Shown here piece after piece: positions 25,983-35,567 of a stretch of DNA of 64,000 bases (its first letter is position 1; each line of letters opens with the position of its first letter). Under the pieces are notes generated by a model. It saw only the letters and a list, made by a program, of their open reading frames with translations. It did not search any database and was not told the DNA's origin. Source of the stretch: an uncultured Oscillospiraceae bacterium (GTDB taxonomy: Bacteria > Bacillota > Clostridia > Oscillospirales > Acutalibacteraceae); assembly GCA_900543795.1 (NCBI GenBank), contig UQSH01000004.1, positions 13,212 through 77,211 on the forward strand, read 5' to 3'. The translations under genes were made by a program, and so were the position numbers.

Positions 25983-26249
25983 AGAGTAATCCGAACCGTG
26001 GTTCAAATTGGCTGATTTGCCCTTGCTCTGTGTTAAAAATACTCGGAATACGCAAAGTATTCCTGCGTTTTTGTGCCTTGATTAAGAACAAATCAGCACA
26101 ATTTTAACTCTTCGACCAAAAATGCTTGAAGTAAAGATGAATTTTGGATTTTGAGATGGAAGCCTTGCTGACGCAAGGCAACAGTAAAAAATGCAAAATT
26201 CGCTTTAATACTGCATTTTTGGCAGGTTCGGATTGCTCTTTATTGCCTA
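25973..26249 (+). mobile_element. Structured TA-flanked repeat element, copy A (MITE-like)
   Basis: 277 bp including flanking TA. The 25-bp ends are inverted (25973-25997 and 26225-26249, one mismatch), read TAGGCAATAAAGAG and then CCGAACC inward. Two internal domains fold: domain 1 is AAATTG/GCTGATTTG (26005-26019) with 26089-26104, enclosing hairpin GGAATAC/GTATTCC (26045-26063). Domain 2 is CCAAAAATGC (26116-26125) with GCATTTTTGG (26213-26222), enclosing GAATTTTG/CAAAATTC and hairpin GCCTTGC-tgac-GCAAGGC (26162-26179). It has no coding capacity. Removing the insert and one TA restores CAT AAA TAA at the end of the upstream gene, which indicates TA target duplication. Copies B and C share the conserved blocks. 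Confidence 0.85.
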
Positions 26250-26267
26250 AATAATATAAGCATAACA

Positions 26268-26296
26268 AAACGGCAATTAAAACAAAATTGCCGTTT
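26268..26296. terminator. Bidirectional terminator between the metallophosphoesterase and yigZ
   Basis: AAACGGCAATT and AATTGCCGTTT form a perfect 11-bp stem with a 7-nt loop. It is followed by T-rich sequence on both strands. The yigZ stop codon (26295-26297) lies in the stem. The 312 bases between 25983 and 26294 hold only repeat copy A and this hairpin. Confidence 0.8.
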
Positions 26297-26915
26297 ATAT
26301 TTTTGCAAATTTTTCTCCGATTTTAACAAGCGAATATAAGCCATTGCTCATATCGGTTAGCTTATCCGAAAGCGCTTGTGCTCTTTGCGCCTTAACGGAA
26401 AATGTTATTTCAACATCATCTGCATAATCCGTTTTTTCAATATTGGCACCGAAATCCGCAAGCAGATTATTCATTCTTTCATAAAAAGAATATGCAACCT
26501 TAATCTGAAAAAGAAAGCACGGGGCCATAGTTATGATATTTCCGGATTCAACTGCAATTTTAGAGCCATGAGAATAAGCACGAACAAGTCCGCCCGCACC
26601 GAGAAGTGTTCCGCCGAAATAGCGTGTTACAACAACACAGGCGTCGGTAATTGAATTTTTAAGCAAAACATCAAGAACGGGAACTCCTGCTGTGCCTGAC
26701 GGCTCTCCGTCATCACTGTATCGCTGAATATTATTCTCTCGCAAAACATAGGCATAAACATTATGAGTGGCGTCCCAATGCTTTGATTTAATGCTGTTTA
26801 TAAAATCAACTGCCTCCTGTTGAGTTTTAACGGGCTTAACATATCCGATGAAGCGAGACTTTTTTTCAACAAACTCATCGCAATTTTCAAATTCAACGGT
26901 TTTATATTCATTCAT
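26295..26915 (-). CDS. yigZ: YigZ/IMPACT family protein
   Basis: 206 residues: KSRFIGYVKPVKTQQEA, HNVYAYVLRENNIQRYSDDGEPSGTAG-type core and TRYFGGTLLGAGGLVRAYS, which are the UPF0029/IMPACT signatures, followed by a ferredoxin-like C-terminal domain (DUF1949). The eukaryotic relative IMPACT is a translational regulator; the bacterial role is not well defined. It lies downstream of rpmE, from which a strong terminator separates it. Confidence 0.92.
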   Translation of the reverse strand: MNEYKTVEFENCDEFVEKKSRFIGYVKPVKTQQEAVDFINSIKSKHWDATHNVYAYVLRENNIQRYSDDGEPSGTAGVPVLDVLLKNSITDACVVVTRYFGGTLLGAGGLVRAYSHGSKIAVESGNIITMAPCFLFQIKVAYSFYERMNNLLADFGANIEKTDYADDVEITFSVKAQRAQALSDKLTDMSNGLYSLVKIGEKFAKI

Positions 26916-26942
26916 AAGTTTAATCCCCGAAAGCAGAAAAAA

Positions 26943-26963
26943 GGCAACGAATAAACCGTTGCC
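26943..26963 (-). terminator. Intrinsic terminator after rpmE
   Basis: GGCAACG and CGTTGCC pair across a 7-nt loop and are followed on the minus strand by six T residues. It lies 10 bp past the rpmE stop. Confidence 0.85.
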
Positions 26964-26972
26964 TCAAATTTC

Positions 26973-27176
26973 TTACGCTTTTTTGCCGTATCTTTTATTG
27001 AATCTGTCAACGCGTCCGCCGGTATCAACAAGCTTCTGTTTTCCTGTGAAGAATGGATGACATTTTGAACAGATATCAACTTTAAGTTCGCTTTTTGTAC
27101 TCTTTGTTTCGTAAGTTGCACCGCAGGCACACTTTACAGTACATGTATCGTAGTTGGGATGAATTCCGTCTTTCAT
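26973..27176 (-). CDS. rpmE: 50S ribosomal protein L31 (zinc-binding type)
   Basis: 67 residues from ATG 27174-27176 (MKDGIHPNYDTC), the standard L31 start; the GTG three codons earlier belongs to the AGAGGTGAAAG ribosome binding site. It contains CTVKCACG and CSKCHPFFTG, giving the four-cysteine zinc-binding C+ type, and ends GGRVDRFNKRYG. It has its own promoter and terminator. Confidence 0.96.
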   Translation of the reverse strand: MKDGIHPNYDTCTVKCACGATYETKSTKSELKVDICSKCHPFFTGKQKLVDTGGRVDRFNKRYGKKA

Positions 27177-27215
27177 TTCTTTCACCTCTTTATATTAAAG
27201 TCGCTAACATTTGGA

Positions 27216-27244
27216 ATGATACCACAACATCGGCTAAAATGCAA
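27216..27244 (-). promoter_or_regulatory. Sigma-A promoter for rpmE
   Basis: TTGCAT (27239-27244), 17 bp, TATCAT (27216-27221) on the minus strand. The -35 box lies 15 bp past the addA stop. I saw no clear terminator for addA, so read-through into rpmE is possible. Confidence 0.7.
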
Positions 27245-27258
27245 GCATTTTTTTAAAA

Positions 27259-30200
27259 TTATTTATAATAACAGGATTTTCCTAAGCAAAATGAATAAAG
27301 AACAGCACTTTTTACGGGCTTACCGAGAGTTTTTGAAACAACAGCTTTATAAAAGCCGATTTGATTTTTATATCTGTCAAGAAGCTCATTTTCATTCCTA
27401 ACCTTATCGGTTTTATAATCAACCAACACAAGCTCTCCGTTTTCTTCAAAAACGCAATCGGAAATACCCCTGACAAGCACCTCCTCGTCTGAATCTGCCT
27501 CGCCGAGCTCACGAAGGCTAACGAAGGAGGAAACTCTTATTTCCCTGTAAATTTTTTCTGCACGGAACATACGCTCTGCAAGCTCTCCGTCAAAAAAGCA
27601 CGAAAGCGCTTCTTTGTTTAAAACAGAAGCCTGCTCGGCAGAAATATAGCCCAAAGCAATAAGTCTTTCGATTTCCTTTTCAAGATCGTTTTTAGAGCCT
27701 TCATAATCGCAAAATTGCATAAAGGTATGCATTGCAGTACCCTTTTGCCCTGCTGTCATCTCACCGTCGTTCATAAATGCAGGCTTTGATGAAGCGAAAA
27801 ATTCAAGATTTGAAACGCTTTTATCAAGCTCAGAGGCATTTCGTTTTGAAGAAATATGAGATAACGGCATATTTTCATATCTAAAATCAACCCTTTTTCC
27901 TATTTCCTCAACAAGAGCGCTTGAATATTTCTCCTGTTCCTGCTCCACAGGCGGATTGATTTCATCAAGTGAGCCGATAATTTCAACGTTAATGTCAAAA
28001 TCAGCAGGCTTAACCGCAACATCAACGGCGGAAAGAGAGCGAAGCTTAGCACCGCCTTTATGATTAAGTGCAGACATTAGAAGCAAATCTCCGTCGCACG
28101 ATGTATTTGCACACAAAAACGGTTCGATTCTTCCGTTAGCAACATTAACAGCCAGCTTATTTATCTTATTTTCAAAATTATCAACAGTTATAAAAGATAT
28201 AAACTGTTGCTTTGCCCTTGTGAGCGCAACATAAAGAACTCTTAAATTTTCGCTCATCATTGACTTTTTATTTAGATACTTAACGGCTAATTCCGGAATA
28301 GTGTCTGTTTGATAAAGCTGCTCCTCGTTATGAAGCTTTGCACCGAGACCTACCCTTGGATTAAGTAAAAGCTTTTGCTTTAATTCATCATAATTATAAT
28401 ATTTCTCCGTTCCCGCAAGAATAACAACGGGAAATTCAAGTCCCTTTGAATGATGAACGCTCATAAGCGTAACTGCATTTTCACTTGCCGGATTTAAGGC
28501 GGCGCTTTCTATTCCCTTGTCTCCCTGCTCAATCTTATTCAAAAGCCTTAAAAATGAGGTTAAGCCTATGCTTTGAGAGGCATCAAAGCCTTCGGCAAAT
28601 TCAATAAGCTTGTTAATATTTGAGCACCTCTGCTCGCCGTTTCCGAGAGCGCAGGCAAAAGCGTAAACACTTTTATATTCACAAACAAATCGAATAAACG
28701 AGGCAACAGACATTGTTATATTAACCTTGCGGAACATATCAATATCAGCCAAAAATTCTTTAACCTTTTCAGAGGAAGAATTAACAACGCTTGTGTAAAG
28801 ACTGCATTTTGTGTTTTTTTGTTCAAGCTTAATTTCGGTCAATTCATCAGCGGTAAATCCGTAAAGAGGAGACATCATAACCGTTAAAAGAGGTATATCC
28901 TGCATAGGATTATCAACAACTCTTAAAAATGATAAAAGGATTTTAATTTCATTATTATCAAAAAGATTAGTTGAATTTTCGCAGGCAACGGGAATACCGT
29001 ACTCGGTAAGCACCTCGTTATAATCGTTTATGTGATTTTTAACGGCACGCAAAAGAATCGCAAAATCGCTGAAACGAAGCTTTCTGTATTCCTTTCCGTC
29101 ATATATTTTTTCTTCACTGTTGATTTTTTTCAGTATTGTTTCGGCAATATATGCAGCCTCACTTTTATTAAAATCGGAGCGCTTAACATCTGTTAAAACT
29201 TTATATTCAATGCTTGGCGCTTCGGGACTTTTAACCGTTTCTCCGTAATTCAGGTATTCGGTTTCGTTATAATCAAGCTCGCCCGTATCCTCACTCATAA
29301 ATTCGGAAAAAAGAAAATTAGTAAAGCCGCAAATTTCCTTTGCAGAGCGGAAGTTCTTATCAAGAATAATTCTTGCGCTTTGCTGCTCCCTTTTTTCATC
29401 GAAATCCTCAAAGGCATTTTTCTTTTGAGTGAAAATATACGGCATCGCCATACGAAAGCGATATATACTCTGCTTAACATCGCCTACCATAAACAGATTT
29501 TTATCATTTGAAAGGAGCTTAAACAATGCATCCTGTGCTTCATTTGTGTCTTGATACTCATCAACAAGAATTTCATAAAAGCTGTTTTTAAAATCCTCTG
29601 CAAGTCTGCTTCTTTTGGAATTACCCTTTTCATCCTTTTCAACAAGAAGATTCAAAGCAAAATGCTCAACATCGGAAAAGGTGTAAGCATTTCGTTCATC
29701 CTTTAAGGCTCTGTATTCATTATCATAGCGTTCAACCACCCTGCAAAGCTCTTTAAGAATTGGATAAAGCCTTTTGCAATCCTCAACATAATCCTCTTCA
29801 AAAACGGTAAAAAGTGAAGAAAGCTGCTCTTTAATTATGCTCTTATAAACCTTTCTTCTTGAAGCAACCTCCTCCTTATAAGGTGCGGTGTATCCGTTTT
29901 TACCTCTTAAGGTTTTAAACGAAACAGACGAAAACCCATCTGCCGCTTCATTCCATCCGTTTTCAAAAGCAGCTGAAAGAGCGTTTATTATAGAAATATC
30001 GTCTTCGATAACGGGTATGTATTTCTCTGCCGCTTCGTCAAATTCATCAATTTTTGAAAGTGCTTCATAAGCAAGATTAAGCGCACAATTCAATCCGTCA
30101 TAAACATATTTTGAAAGTGCTTCAAACCAAACACTGTCCTTTAACGGTATATTCGGATTGTATGCTTCAACGGCGTTGTTGAGCCAAATTAAAGGCTCGG

Positions 30201-30753
30201 GCTGTGAATTTATGTAGGTGTGCAATCTCTTTATTGCCGACACAAGTGCTTTATCATCCTTCGGAGATGACAGCATTTCAACAAGTGAAACAAACTCGGG
30301 AGTTTTCTGCTCAAAAAATGCGTCAAGCGCAGTGTTCACGGCATTATCGGAAATAATCTGCGCCTCCGTTTCACTTAAAACGGTAAAATCCTGACTTAAA
30401 CCGAGTTCAAAAAAGTTATCCTTAACAAGATTATAGCAAAACGAATCTATTGTGCTGATTTTTGCAGAAGAAATTAATGCCATCTGCCTTAAAGCGTTTT
30501 TATTCGTAGGATCGATTTTTAATATTGCTTGAAGCCGATTTGATATTCTTGATTTCATTTCAGCCGCAGCAGGCTTTGTAAATGTTACAACAAGTAGCCT
30601 ATCTAAATCAACGGGATTATTCTCATCTGTTATCAGCTTAATAACTCGTTCAACAAGAACTGCCGTTTTTCCGGAGCCTGCGGCAGCCGAAACTATAACA
30701 TTTCTGTTTCTTGCGTTAATTGCGTTGCTCTGCTGTTTTGTCCATTCCGGCAC
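27259..30753 (-). CDS. addA: ATP-dependent helicase/nuclease subunit A
   Basis: 1164 residues. UvrD-type helicase with Walker A AAAGSGKTAVLVERV near residue 21, a DEYQDTNEAQ motif II, and VHHSKGLEFPVVILA (motif V). The C-terminal RecB-like nuclease includes VRGISDCVF and LVDYKTDKVRNE (near 1115). With AddB it forms the AddAB complex that resects double-strand breaks for RecA loading at Chi. It starts 3 bp after addB, at the end of the long ligA-to-addA run. Confidence 0.96.
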   Translation of the reverse strand: MPEWTKQQSNAINARNRNVIVSAAAGSGKTAVLVERVIKLITDENNPVDLDRLLVVTFTKPAAAEMKSRISNRLQAILKIDPTNKNALRQMALISSAKISTIDSFCYNLVKDNFFELGLSQDFTVLSETEAQIISDNAVNTALDAFFEQKTPEFVSLVEMLSSPKDDKALVSAIKRLHTYINSQPEPLIWLNNAVEAYNPNIPLKDSVWFEALSKYVYDGLNCALNLAYEALSKIDEFDEAAEKYIPVIEDDISIINALSAAFENGWNEAADGFSSVSFKTLRGKNGYTAPYKEEVASRRKVYKSIIKEQLSSLFTVFEEDYVEDCKRLYPILKELCRVVERYDNEYRALKDERNAYTFSDVEHFALNLLVEKDEKGNSKRSRLAEDFKNSFYEILVDEYQDTNEAQDALFKLLSNDKNLFMVGDVKQSIYRFRMAMPYIFTQKKNAFEDFDEKREQQSARIILDKNFRSAKEICGFTNFLFSEFMSEDTGELDYNETEYLNYGETVKSPEAPSIEYKVLTDVKRSDFNKSEAAYIAETILKKINSEEKIYDGKEYRKLRFSDFAILLRAVKNHINDYNEVLTEYGIPVACENSTNLFDNNEIKILLSFLRVVDNPMQDIPLLTVMMSPLYGFTADELTEIKLEQKNTKCSLYTSVVNSSSEKVKEFLADIDMFRKVNITMSVASFIRFVCEYKSVYAFACALGNGEQRCSNINKLIEFAEGFDASQSIGLTSFLRLLNKIEQGDKGIESAALNPASENAVTLMSVHHSKGLEFPVVILAGTEKYYNYDELKQKLLLNPRVGLGAKLHNEEQLYQTDTIPELAVKYLNKKSMMSENLRVLYVALTRAKQQFISFITVDNFENKINKLAVNVANGRIEPFLCANTSCDGDLLLMSALNHKGGAKLRSLSAVDVAVKPADFDINVEIIGSLDEINPPVEQEQEKYSSALVEEIGKRVDFRYENMPLSHISSKRNASELDKSVSNLEFFASSKPAFMNDGEMTAGQKGTAMHTFMQFCDYEGSKNDLEKEIERLIALGYISAEQASVLNKEALSCFFDGELAERMFRAEKIYREIRVSSFVSLRELGEADSDEEVLVRGISDCVFEENGELVLVDYKTDKVRNENELLDRYKNQIGFYKAVVSKTLGKPVKSAVLYSFCLGKSCYYK

Positions 30754-30756
30754 CGC

Positions 30757-33700
30757 CTATTCCTCCTTTAAAATTTCCATAACCTCATCATCGCTCATAG
30801 CTTCAATCTCGTTTCGTTCAACGGCTCGCCTGTTTGCGCAAACATAGGAATAATCACAGTATTCGCAGGTGTGCTTATGACCGTCTCCGTTAATCGGGTT
30901 TTGATTAATTAAGCCCTTATGGAGATTATTGCCCATTTCTGCAATAAGACTGTCTATTTTTTTACTGATTCTGCCGAGCTCCTCAAACGATGCAAAGCAG
31001 CCTGTTAAACCGCTCTTTCCCTCTTTAACGGGAATATACCTTCCTTTAAGGTCCTTTTCCATTGATTTAAGAATATCGTGGCTTTCATCATACAAAACGA
31101 TACCCTTCATCTTAAATTCCTTATCAATTTTTGAGCCAAGCTCACTGCCTGTTGAAGCTCTGCCGAGACTATAAACAGAGCGCGAAGCGTGCATATAAAG
31201 AATACCCGCCGGTATTCCGCAAAGCTCACTGCTTTTATCACGGCAAACAGTAAAGAGATAAACAAACATTTGAAGATTTAAACCGTGGAGCACATCGGAA
31301 AGCTTAAAATCCTTATTTCCCGATTTATAATCAACAACACGAACATATCTTTCGCCGTTCTTATCAAGAATATCAACTCTGTCAACCGCACCTCTGATTT
31401 GAACAGTTCCGTTTTCAAGATTTATTATTTGAGGCTTAACCTCTGCATCCTTATCTATTTTAAGCTCAAATGCCTTTGCTTCAAATTCACTTTGAGAGAA
31501 CTCCTCAGAAAGACGCGAAACAACGCTGTAAAGCATCTTTGAAAGTCTCATAAACTGATACTTAAATCTGCTTGTCAGCTCCGAGGTGTTTCCGAGCTCT
31601 GTTTCAAAATACTTATTCAAATATTTATCAACAAGCACCTTAATTTCAACCTCTCGTGCGGCACCGAGCGACCTTGAGCCTAGCTGTGAAATAATGTTTT
31701 CAAGAACATAATGGATTACGGTTCCCGTTTCCATAGCATTCAAATCTGCCTTTTCAAGCGGCTTAGCCATTAACCCGAATTTGCAGAAATACCTGAAGCT
31801 GCAATTAAAATAATCTTCAAGCCTTGATGCAGAAAGAAACATATCCCGTCCGAAAAGCCTTTGAGCGTTATTTTGATTTTTGATTATTATATCGTCATTT
31901 TCGCATAGCATACGAACAGAATTGAATCTTGTGTCATTTTTAAAGTACTCTTTCAGCGAGGCGGAAAAAATGCTGTTTTCATTAAATCTTTCCGCCATCA
32001 GCTCAAAAGCAGACGCACTGCTTTGAACTCTGTCTATATCTTCAATGCAGTCAGATGTTTTGGTTTCAATATTTTTAAATAAATCTGTAAGAGAGTTAAC
32101 AATAAGCGACGGTGCTGAATTCTTTTTGTTTCCGATAAAAGAAACATACAGCTTTTCGCACGCAATGCTTGTTGACATATAAGCAAAATATTTTTCCTGA
32201 AATGCCAATGTTTCGCCGAAGGAATAAAGGTTAAAATCATTTTTGCTTAAAATAATTCTGTCGTTTTCCGAAAGCAGTCCTCCGCCGGAAACGGCACGGG
32301 GAAATTCTCCCTCATTAGCACCCAAAACAAAAACAACCTTTGGATTATCAGCTCTTAATCTGTCTGCCTGACCAAACTGAACATTATCTATTCCCTGCGG
32401 AAGAACTCCCAAGTCCTCGCAGCCAACCATAAGAGTAAAAAGCTCATAGTATTCCGTAACAGAAATTTCCTCTTCACCTGAAACAACTGCTATATCATTC
32501 AGGATTTCCATAAGTAAATCCCACACACGCTCCTGCTCCTGCGCAAGAGCATTTTTTCCGAAATCAATAAGCTCTCCGACAAGATTTTTCAGATTTCTGT
32601 TTGCACCGAATGATAAAAGCGCCTCATAAACCGCACGGCTTATATCGGCTCCGTTGGCGCATTTAATTTTACTTTTAAATGTATTAATTTTTTTATACAA
32701 ATAATCTCTTGATTCGTTAATTTTTTCAAGGCGTTTACGGTCGCCTTCGCTCATTTCGGAGGTGAAGCCCTTTGTTGAGCCCTCAAAGCTGCTTCCCCAT
32801 TTTTTCACGCCGGAAATATTCCATAAATAAATATAATTTTCAAGTGAATTAATATCCTCATAGCTAAGCGCAGTTAAGCCTGTTTTTGCAAGGCTTAAAA
32901 CATCATCGCTTCTAAACGAATAGAGAACACACCTGAGAAGATATGTAACAAACACGATAAGCGGCTGCATTCTTATATCCTGCCGTTCATCGTCATAATA
33001 TGGGATTTCATATTTTTTAAATACACAGGCAAGCTCTGCCGAGTATTTATCGGCATCTCTGCAAACAACCGTTATATCCTTTGCCCTTATTCCCTGCTTT
33101 AAAAGCTTCTTTATGCAAATTGCAGTATATGAGCACTCGTCGGTTATATTTTTAGCAGAATATAAAAAGACGGAATCGGGCTTTTCTTCAACGGTTAATC
33201 CGCTCGAAGAATAAAGCTCTTTTTCACACAGGCGAAGATACTTATCAGCCGTTCTTCTGTTTTCCGTTAAAGGGATTTGCGAAACGGAAATTGAATGTTC
33301 ATTAGCTATATTAAGCAAGGCAGAAGCAGTTTTATTAACATTTGTAAATAAATCAAAATCCGAGCCGTTGCAGAAGCTGTCTGTTGTTAATGTTATAACT
33401 GTTTCGGCGGCGTTAATGATTATATGCTCAAGCACCTTAAATTCATTTGCAACAAAGCCGTTAAAGCCGTCGATAAAAACATATTTTCCCTTTATGTAGC
33501 CTGTTTCTTCAAGCTTTTTACAGAGCCTTTCAAGGTCATCTGCAGAATCTAAATATTTATCCTTAATAAGATTTTCATAAGCGTCTAAAATTAGATTCAA
33601 ATCGAAAAGCTTATCCGCAAGAACCTTTTTATCAACCCTTTCGGCAACCTGCCTAAAATCAGCAGAATGAGCTCTGCAAGCCCTCATTTCGTCATAAATA

Positions 33701-34065
33701 TCAACAAGTGATTCAATAAATGAGGCAAGCTCTGTTTTTTTATTAAACAAAACAAGCTTTTCCTTAACGGAAACAACAGCCCTTTTCATAAGAGCCGCCT
33801 TTGCGCCCTTTGAAAGAACAGGCTTCGGCTCTGTTCCGTAAAGTCGTTTAATTTCATTTGAAAGTCGGGTAAAGGAAAGGTTTGAAACGCAATTGATTTT
33901 ACTTTCACCAAGAAGCTTTAAAAGCTTTTTTTCCGCAGTAAAATTATACTGCTCCGGCGTTATGAGCAGTATATCCTTTTGCCCCTCGGAAACAAGCCTG
34001 CTCATTTCCTTAAAGCAATATTCTGTTTTACCGTAGCCTGAACGGCCGAAAATAAATTTTAACAT
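30757..34065 (-). CDS. addB: ATP-dependent helicase/nuclease subunit B
   Basis: 1102 residues. Walker A is GRSGYGKTE near residue 8. The C-terminal nuclease has VVDYKSGNKDF (near 908). The iron-sulfur staple is intact: one Cys in YFNCSFRYF (near 756) plus CEYCDYSYVC (near 1070), with the C-x2-C-x5-C spacing of B. subtilis AddB. It overlaps the phosphohexomutase gene by one base and precedes addA. Confidence 0.95.
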   Translation of the reverse strand: MLKFIFGRSGYGKTEYCFKEMSRLVSEGQKDILLITPEQYNFTAEKKLLKLLGESKINCVSNLSFTRLSNEIKRLYGTEPKPVLSKGAKAALMKRAVVSVKEKLVLFNKKTELASFIESLVDIYDEMRACRAHSADFRQVAERVDKKVLADKLFDLNLILDAYENLIKDKYLDSADDLERLCKKLEETGYIKGKYVFIDGFNGFVANEFKVLEHIIINAAETVITLTTDSFCNGSDFDLFTNVNKTASALLNIANEHSISVSQIPLTENRRTADKYLRLCEKELYSSSGLTVEEKPDSVFLYSAKNITDECSYTAICIKKLLKQGIRAKDITVVCRDADKYSAELACVFKKYEIPYYDDERQDIRMQPLIVFVTYLLRCVLYSFRSDDVLSLAKTGLTALSYEDINSLENYIYLWNISGVKKWGSSFEGSTKGFTSEMSEGDRKRLEKINESRDYLYKKINTFKSKIKCANGADISRAVYEALLSFGANRNLKNLVGELIDFGKNALAQEQERVWDLLMEILNDIAVVSGEEEISVTEYYELFTLMVGCEDLGVLPQGIDNVQFGQADRLRADNPKVVFVLGANEGEFPRAVSGGGLLSENDRIILSKNDFNLYSFGETLAFQEKYFAYMSTSIACEKLYVSFIGNKKNSAPSLIVNSLTDLFKNIETKTSDCIEDIDRVQSSASAFELMAERFNENSIFSASLKEYFKNDTRFNSVRMLCENDDIIIKNQNNAQRLFGRDMFLSASRLEDYFNCSFRYFCKFGLMAKPLEKADLNAMETGTVIHYVLENIISQLGSRSLGAAREVEIKVLVDKYLNKYFETELGNTSELTSRFKYQFMRLSKMLYSVVSRLSEEFSQSEFEAKAFELKIDKDAEVKPQIINLENGTVQIRGAVDRVDILDKNGERYVRVVDYKSGNKDFKLSDVLHGLNLQMFVYLFTVCRDKSSELCGIPAGILYMHASRSVYSLGRASTGSELGSKIDKEFKMKGIVLYDESHDILKSMEKDLKGRYIPVKEGKSGLTGCFASFEELGRISKKIDSLIAEMGNNLHKGLINQNPINGDGHKHTCEYCDYSYVCANRRAVERNEIEAMSDDEVMEILKEE

Positions 34066-35567
34066 TAAAGCACCTTTTCAAAATCACTTAAATCAAGCTT
34101 ATCAAAGGCTGATAAAAACGCCTTTATATCACGGGCAATTGCAATGCATGCACCCTCTTTGTCGCTTTCTATATTAAGCGGCAAAATAGGATCATGAACA
34201 GAAAGGCGAAGAAGAAACCATCCACCGTTAAAATTAATTCTTACACCCTCATAATTTTCCTTTTCTACGCTAAAGCCTTCTTTGTCAGAAAAACAACTTC
34301 TTAATGATGAAATAACATTTTCTCCGTAATTCTTAAAATCATCAAGCAAAATCGGTATTCTTATTTCAACGCTTTCGGCGGGCTCACGCAGAGTTCTGAT
34401 TAACGCATCAATGCTTTTTCTCTGTGCTGATAATTTTGCAAGCAGAATAACAATTTTAACAGCAAGATATGCTCCGTCATCAAGAAAATAATTTTCCTTT
34501 AAAGCCGCATGACCGCTTGTTTCAATAGCAAGAGGAGATTCAATGCCTTTTGCGTTGAGCTCAATTGCCTTATCAATAACATTTTTATATCCCCTCTTAA
34601 ATCTCAGCTGCTTTCCTCCAAGATCTTTTTCTATAAAATCACGCAAGCCGTCGGAGGTTAAGCTGTCAGTAACTATACAGCTTCCCTCTTTTCCGTCAAG
34701 CGCTATAACCGAGGCAAGAGCAACAAGTCGATTTCTGTTTATCTCTTCACCGTTTGAGGAAACACATCCCATTCTGTCAACATCCGTGTCGAAAATAAAG
34801 CCGAAATCGGACGATGAGGAAGTAACCATATTGCAGGCGGATTTAATTGCCTGTTGATTTTCGGGGTTTGGAATATGATTAGGAAACATTCCGTTAGGTT
34901 CAAGATACATACTGCCTGAAACATCTGCACCGAGAGGCGCAAGCACCTTATCGGCAAAAAATCCTCCTGCGCCGTTTCCTGCGTCAACAGATATTTTTAA
35001 ATCGGAAAGCGGTTTATCACCTGCATTTACACCGTTAATTATAATGCTTCTTAAATGCTCGCAATAAACACTCATAAAATCATATTTAATAACGCTGCCG
35101 CGCAAATTTGATGAAACGGCATCATAAGCAAGATTTAAAATCTCGCTGACCTCTGCGCCTTCAAGACCGCCGTTTTCCGTAAAAAACTTTAATCCGTTTC
35201 GCTGATACGGATGATGCGAAGCAGTTATTTCAAGTGCGGCGTCTGCCTTTATATCAAGCACAATACTCATAAACATAGCGGGAGTTGAAGACAGACCGCA
35301 GTCATAAACCGTTACTCCCTCTGCAACAAAAGCATTTATTGCGGCATTTTTAATTCTGTCTGCCGAAATTCTTGAATCATGGCCTACTGCAATTTTTATG
35401 CAATCCTTATCAAATTTCTTTTTATACCACTGAACAAATGCAGAAGCAACCGCAAAAACAACCTCATCGGTCAGCTCAACCTTTTCATTTTCGGTTTCTG
35501 TTGCAACTCCTCTTATATCCGTTCCGCTTTTCAGCTTTAAAAGCTTATCTTTTGTAATAGTCAGCAT
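34065..35567 (-). CDS. Alpha-D-phosphohexomutase (phosphomannomutase/phosphoglucomutase family)
   Basis: 500 residues. Motifs: KSGTDIRGVA at the start, active-site TASHHPYQRNGLKF (phosphoserine near 114), metal-binding DTDVDRMG (near 258), the sugar-binding ETSGHAALKENY (near 346) and a divergent C-terminal phosphate loop. Substrate (mannose, glucose or glucosamine phosphate) cannot be decided. The gene lies between DUF2461 and addB, both overlapping it. Confidence 0.9.
   Translation of the reverse strand: MLTITKDKLLKLKSGTDIRGVATETENEKVELTDEVVFAVASAFVQWYKKKFDKDCIKIAVGHDSRISADRIKNAAINAFVAEGVTVYDCGLSSTPAMFMSIVLDIKADAALEITASHHPYQRNGLKFFTENGGLEGAEVSEILNLAYDAVSSNLRGSVIKYDFMSVYCEHLRSIIINGVNAGDKPLSDLKISVDAGNGAGGFFADKVLAPLGADVSGSMYLEPNGMFPNHIPNPENQQAIKSACNMVTSSSSDFGFIFDTDVDRMGCVSSNGEEINRNRLVALASVIALDGKEGSCIVTDSLTSDGLRDFIEKDLGGKQLRFKRGYKNVIDKAIELNAKGIESPLAIETSGHAALKENYFLDDGAYLAVKIVILLAKLSAQRKSIDALIRTLREPAESVEIRIPILLDDFKNYGENVISSLRSCFSDKEGFSVEKENYEGVRINFNGGWFLLRLSVHDPILPLNIESDKEGACIAIARDIKAFLSAFDKLDLSDFEKVL

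Noticed and set aside
27226..27250. Inverted repeat AAATGC/GCATTT after addA as a terminator
   Set aside because: The loop would be only 2 nt and the sequence overlaps the rpmE -35 box.
30757..34065. Frameshift or decay in addB
   Set aside because: Length, Walker A, nuclease residues and the four iron-sulfur cysteines are all intact.
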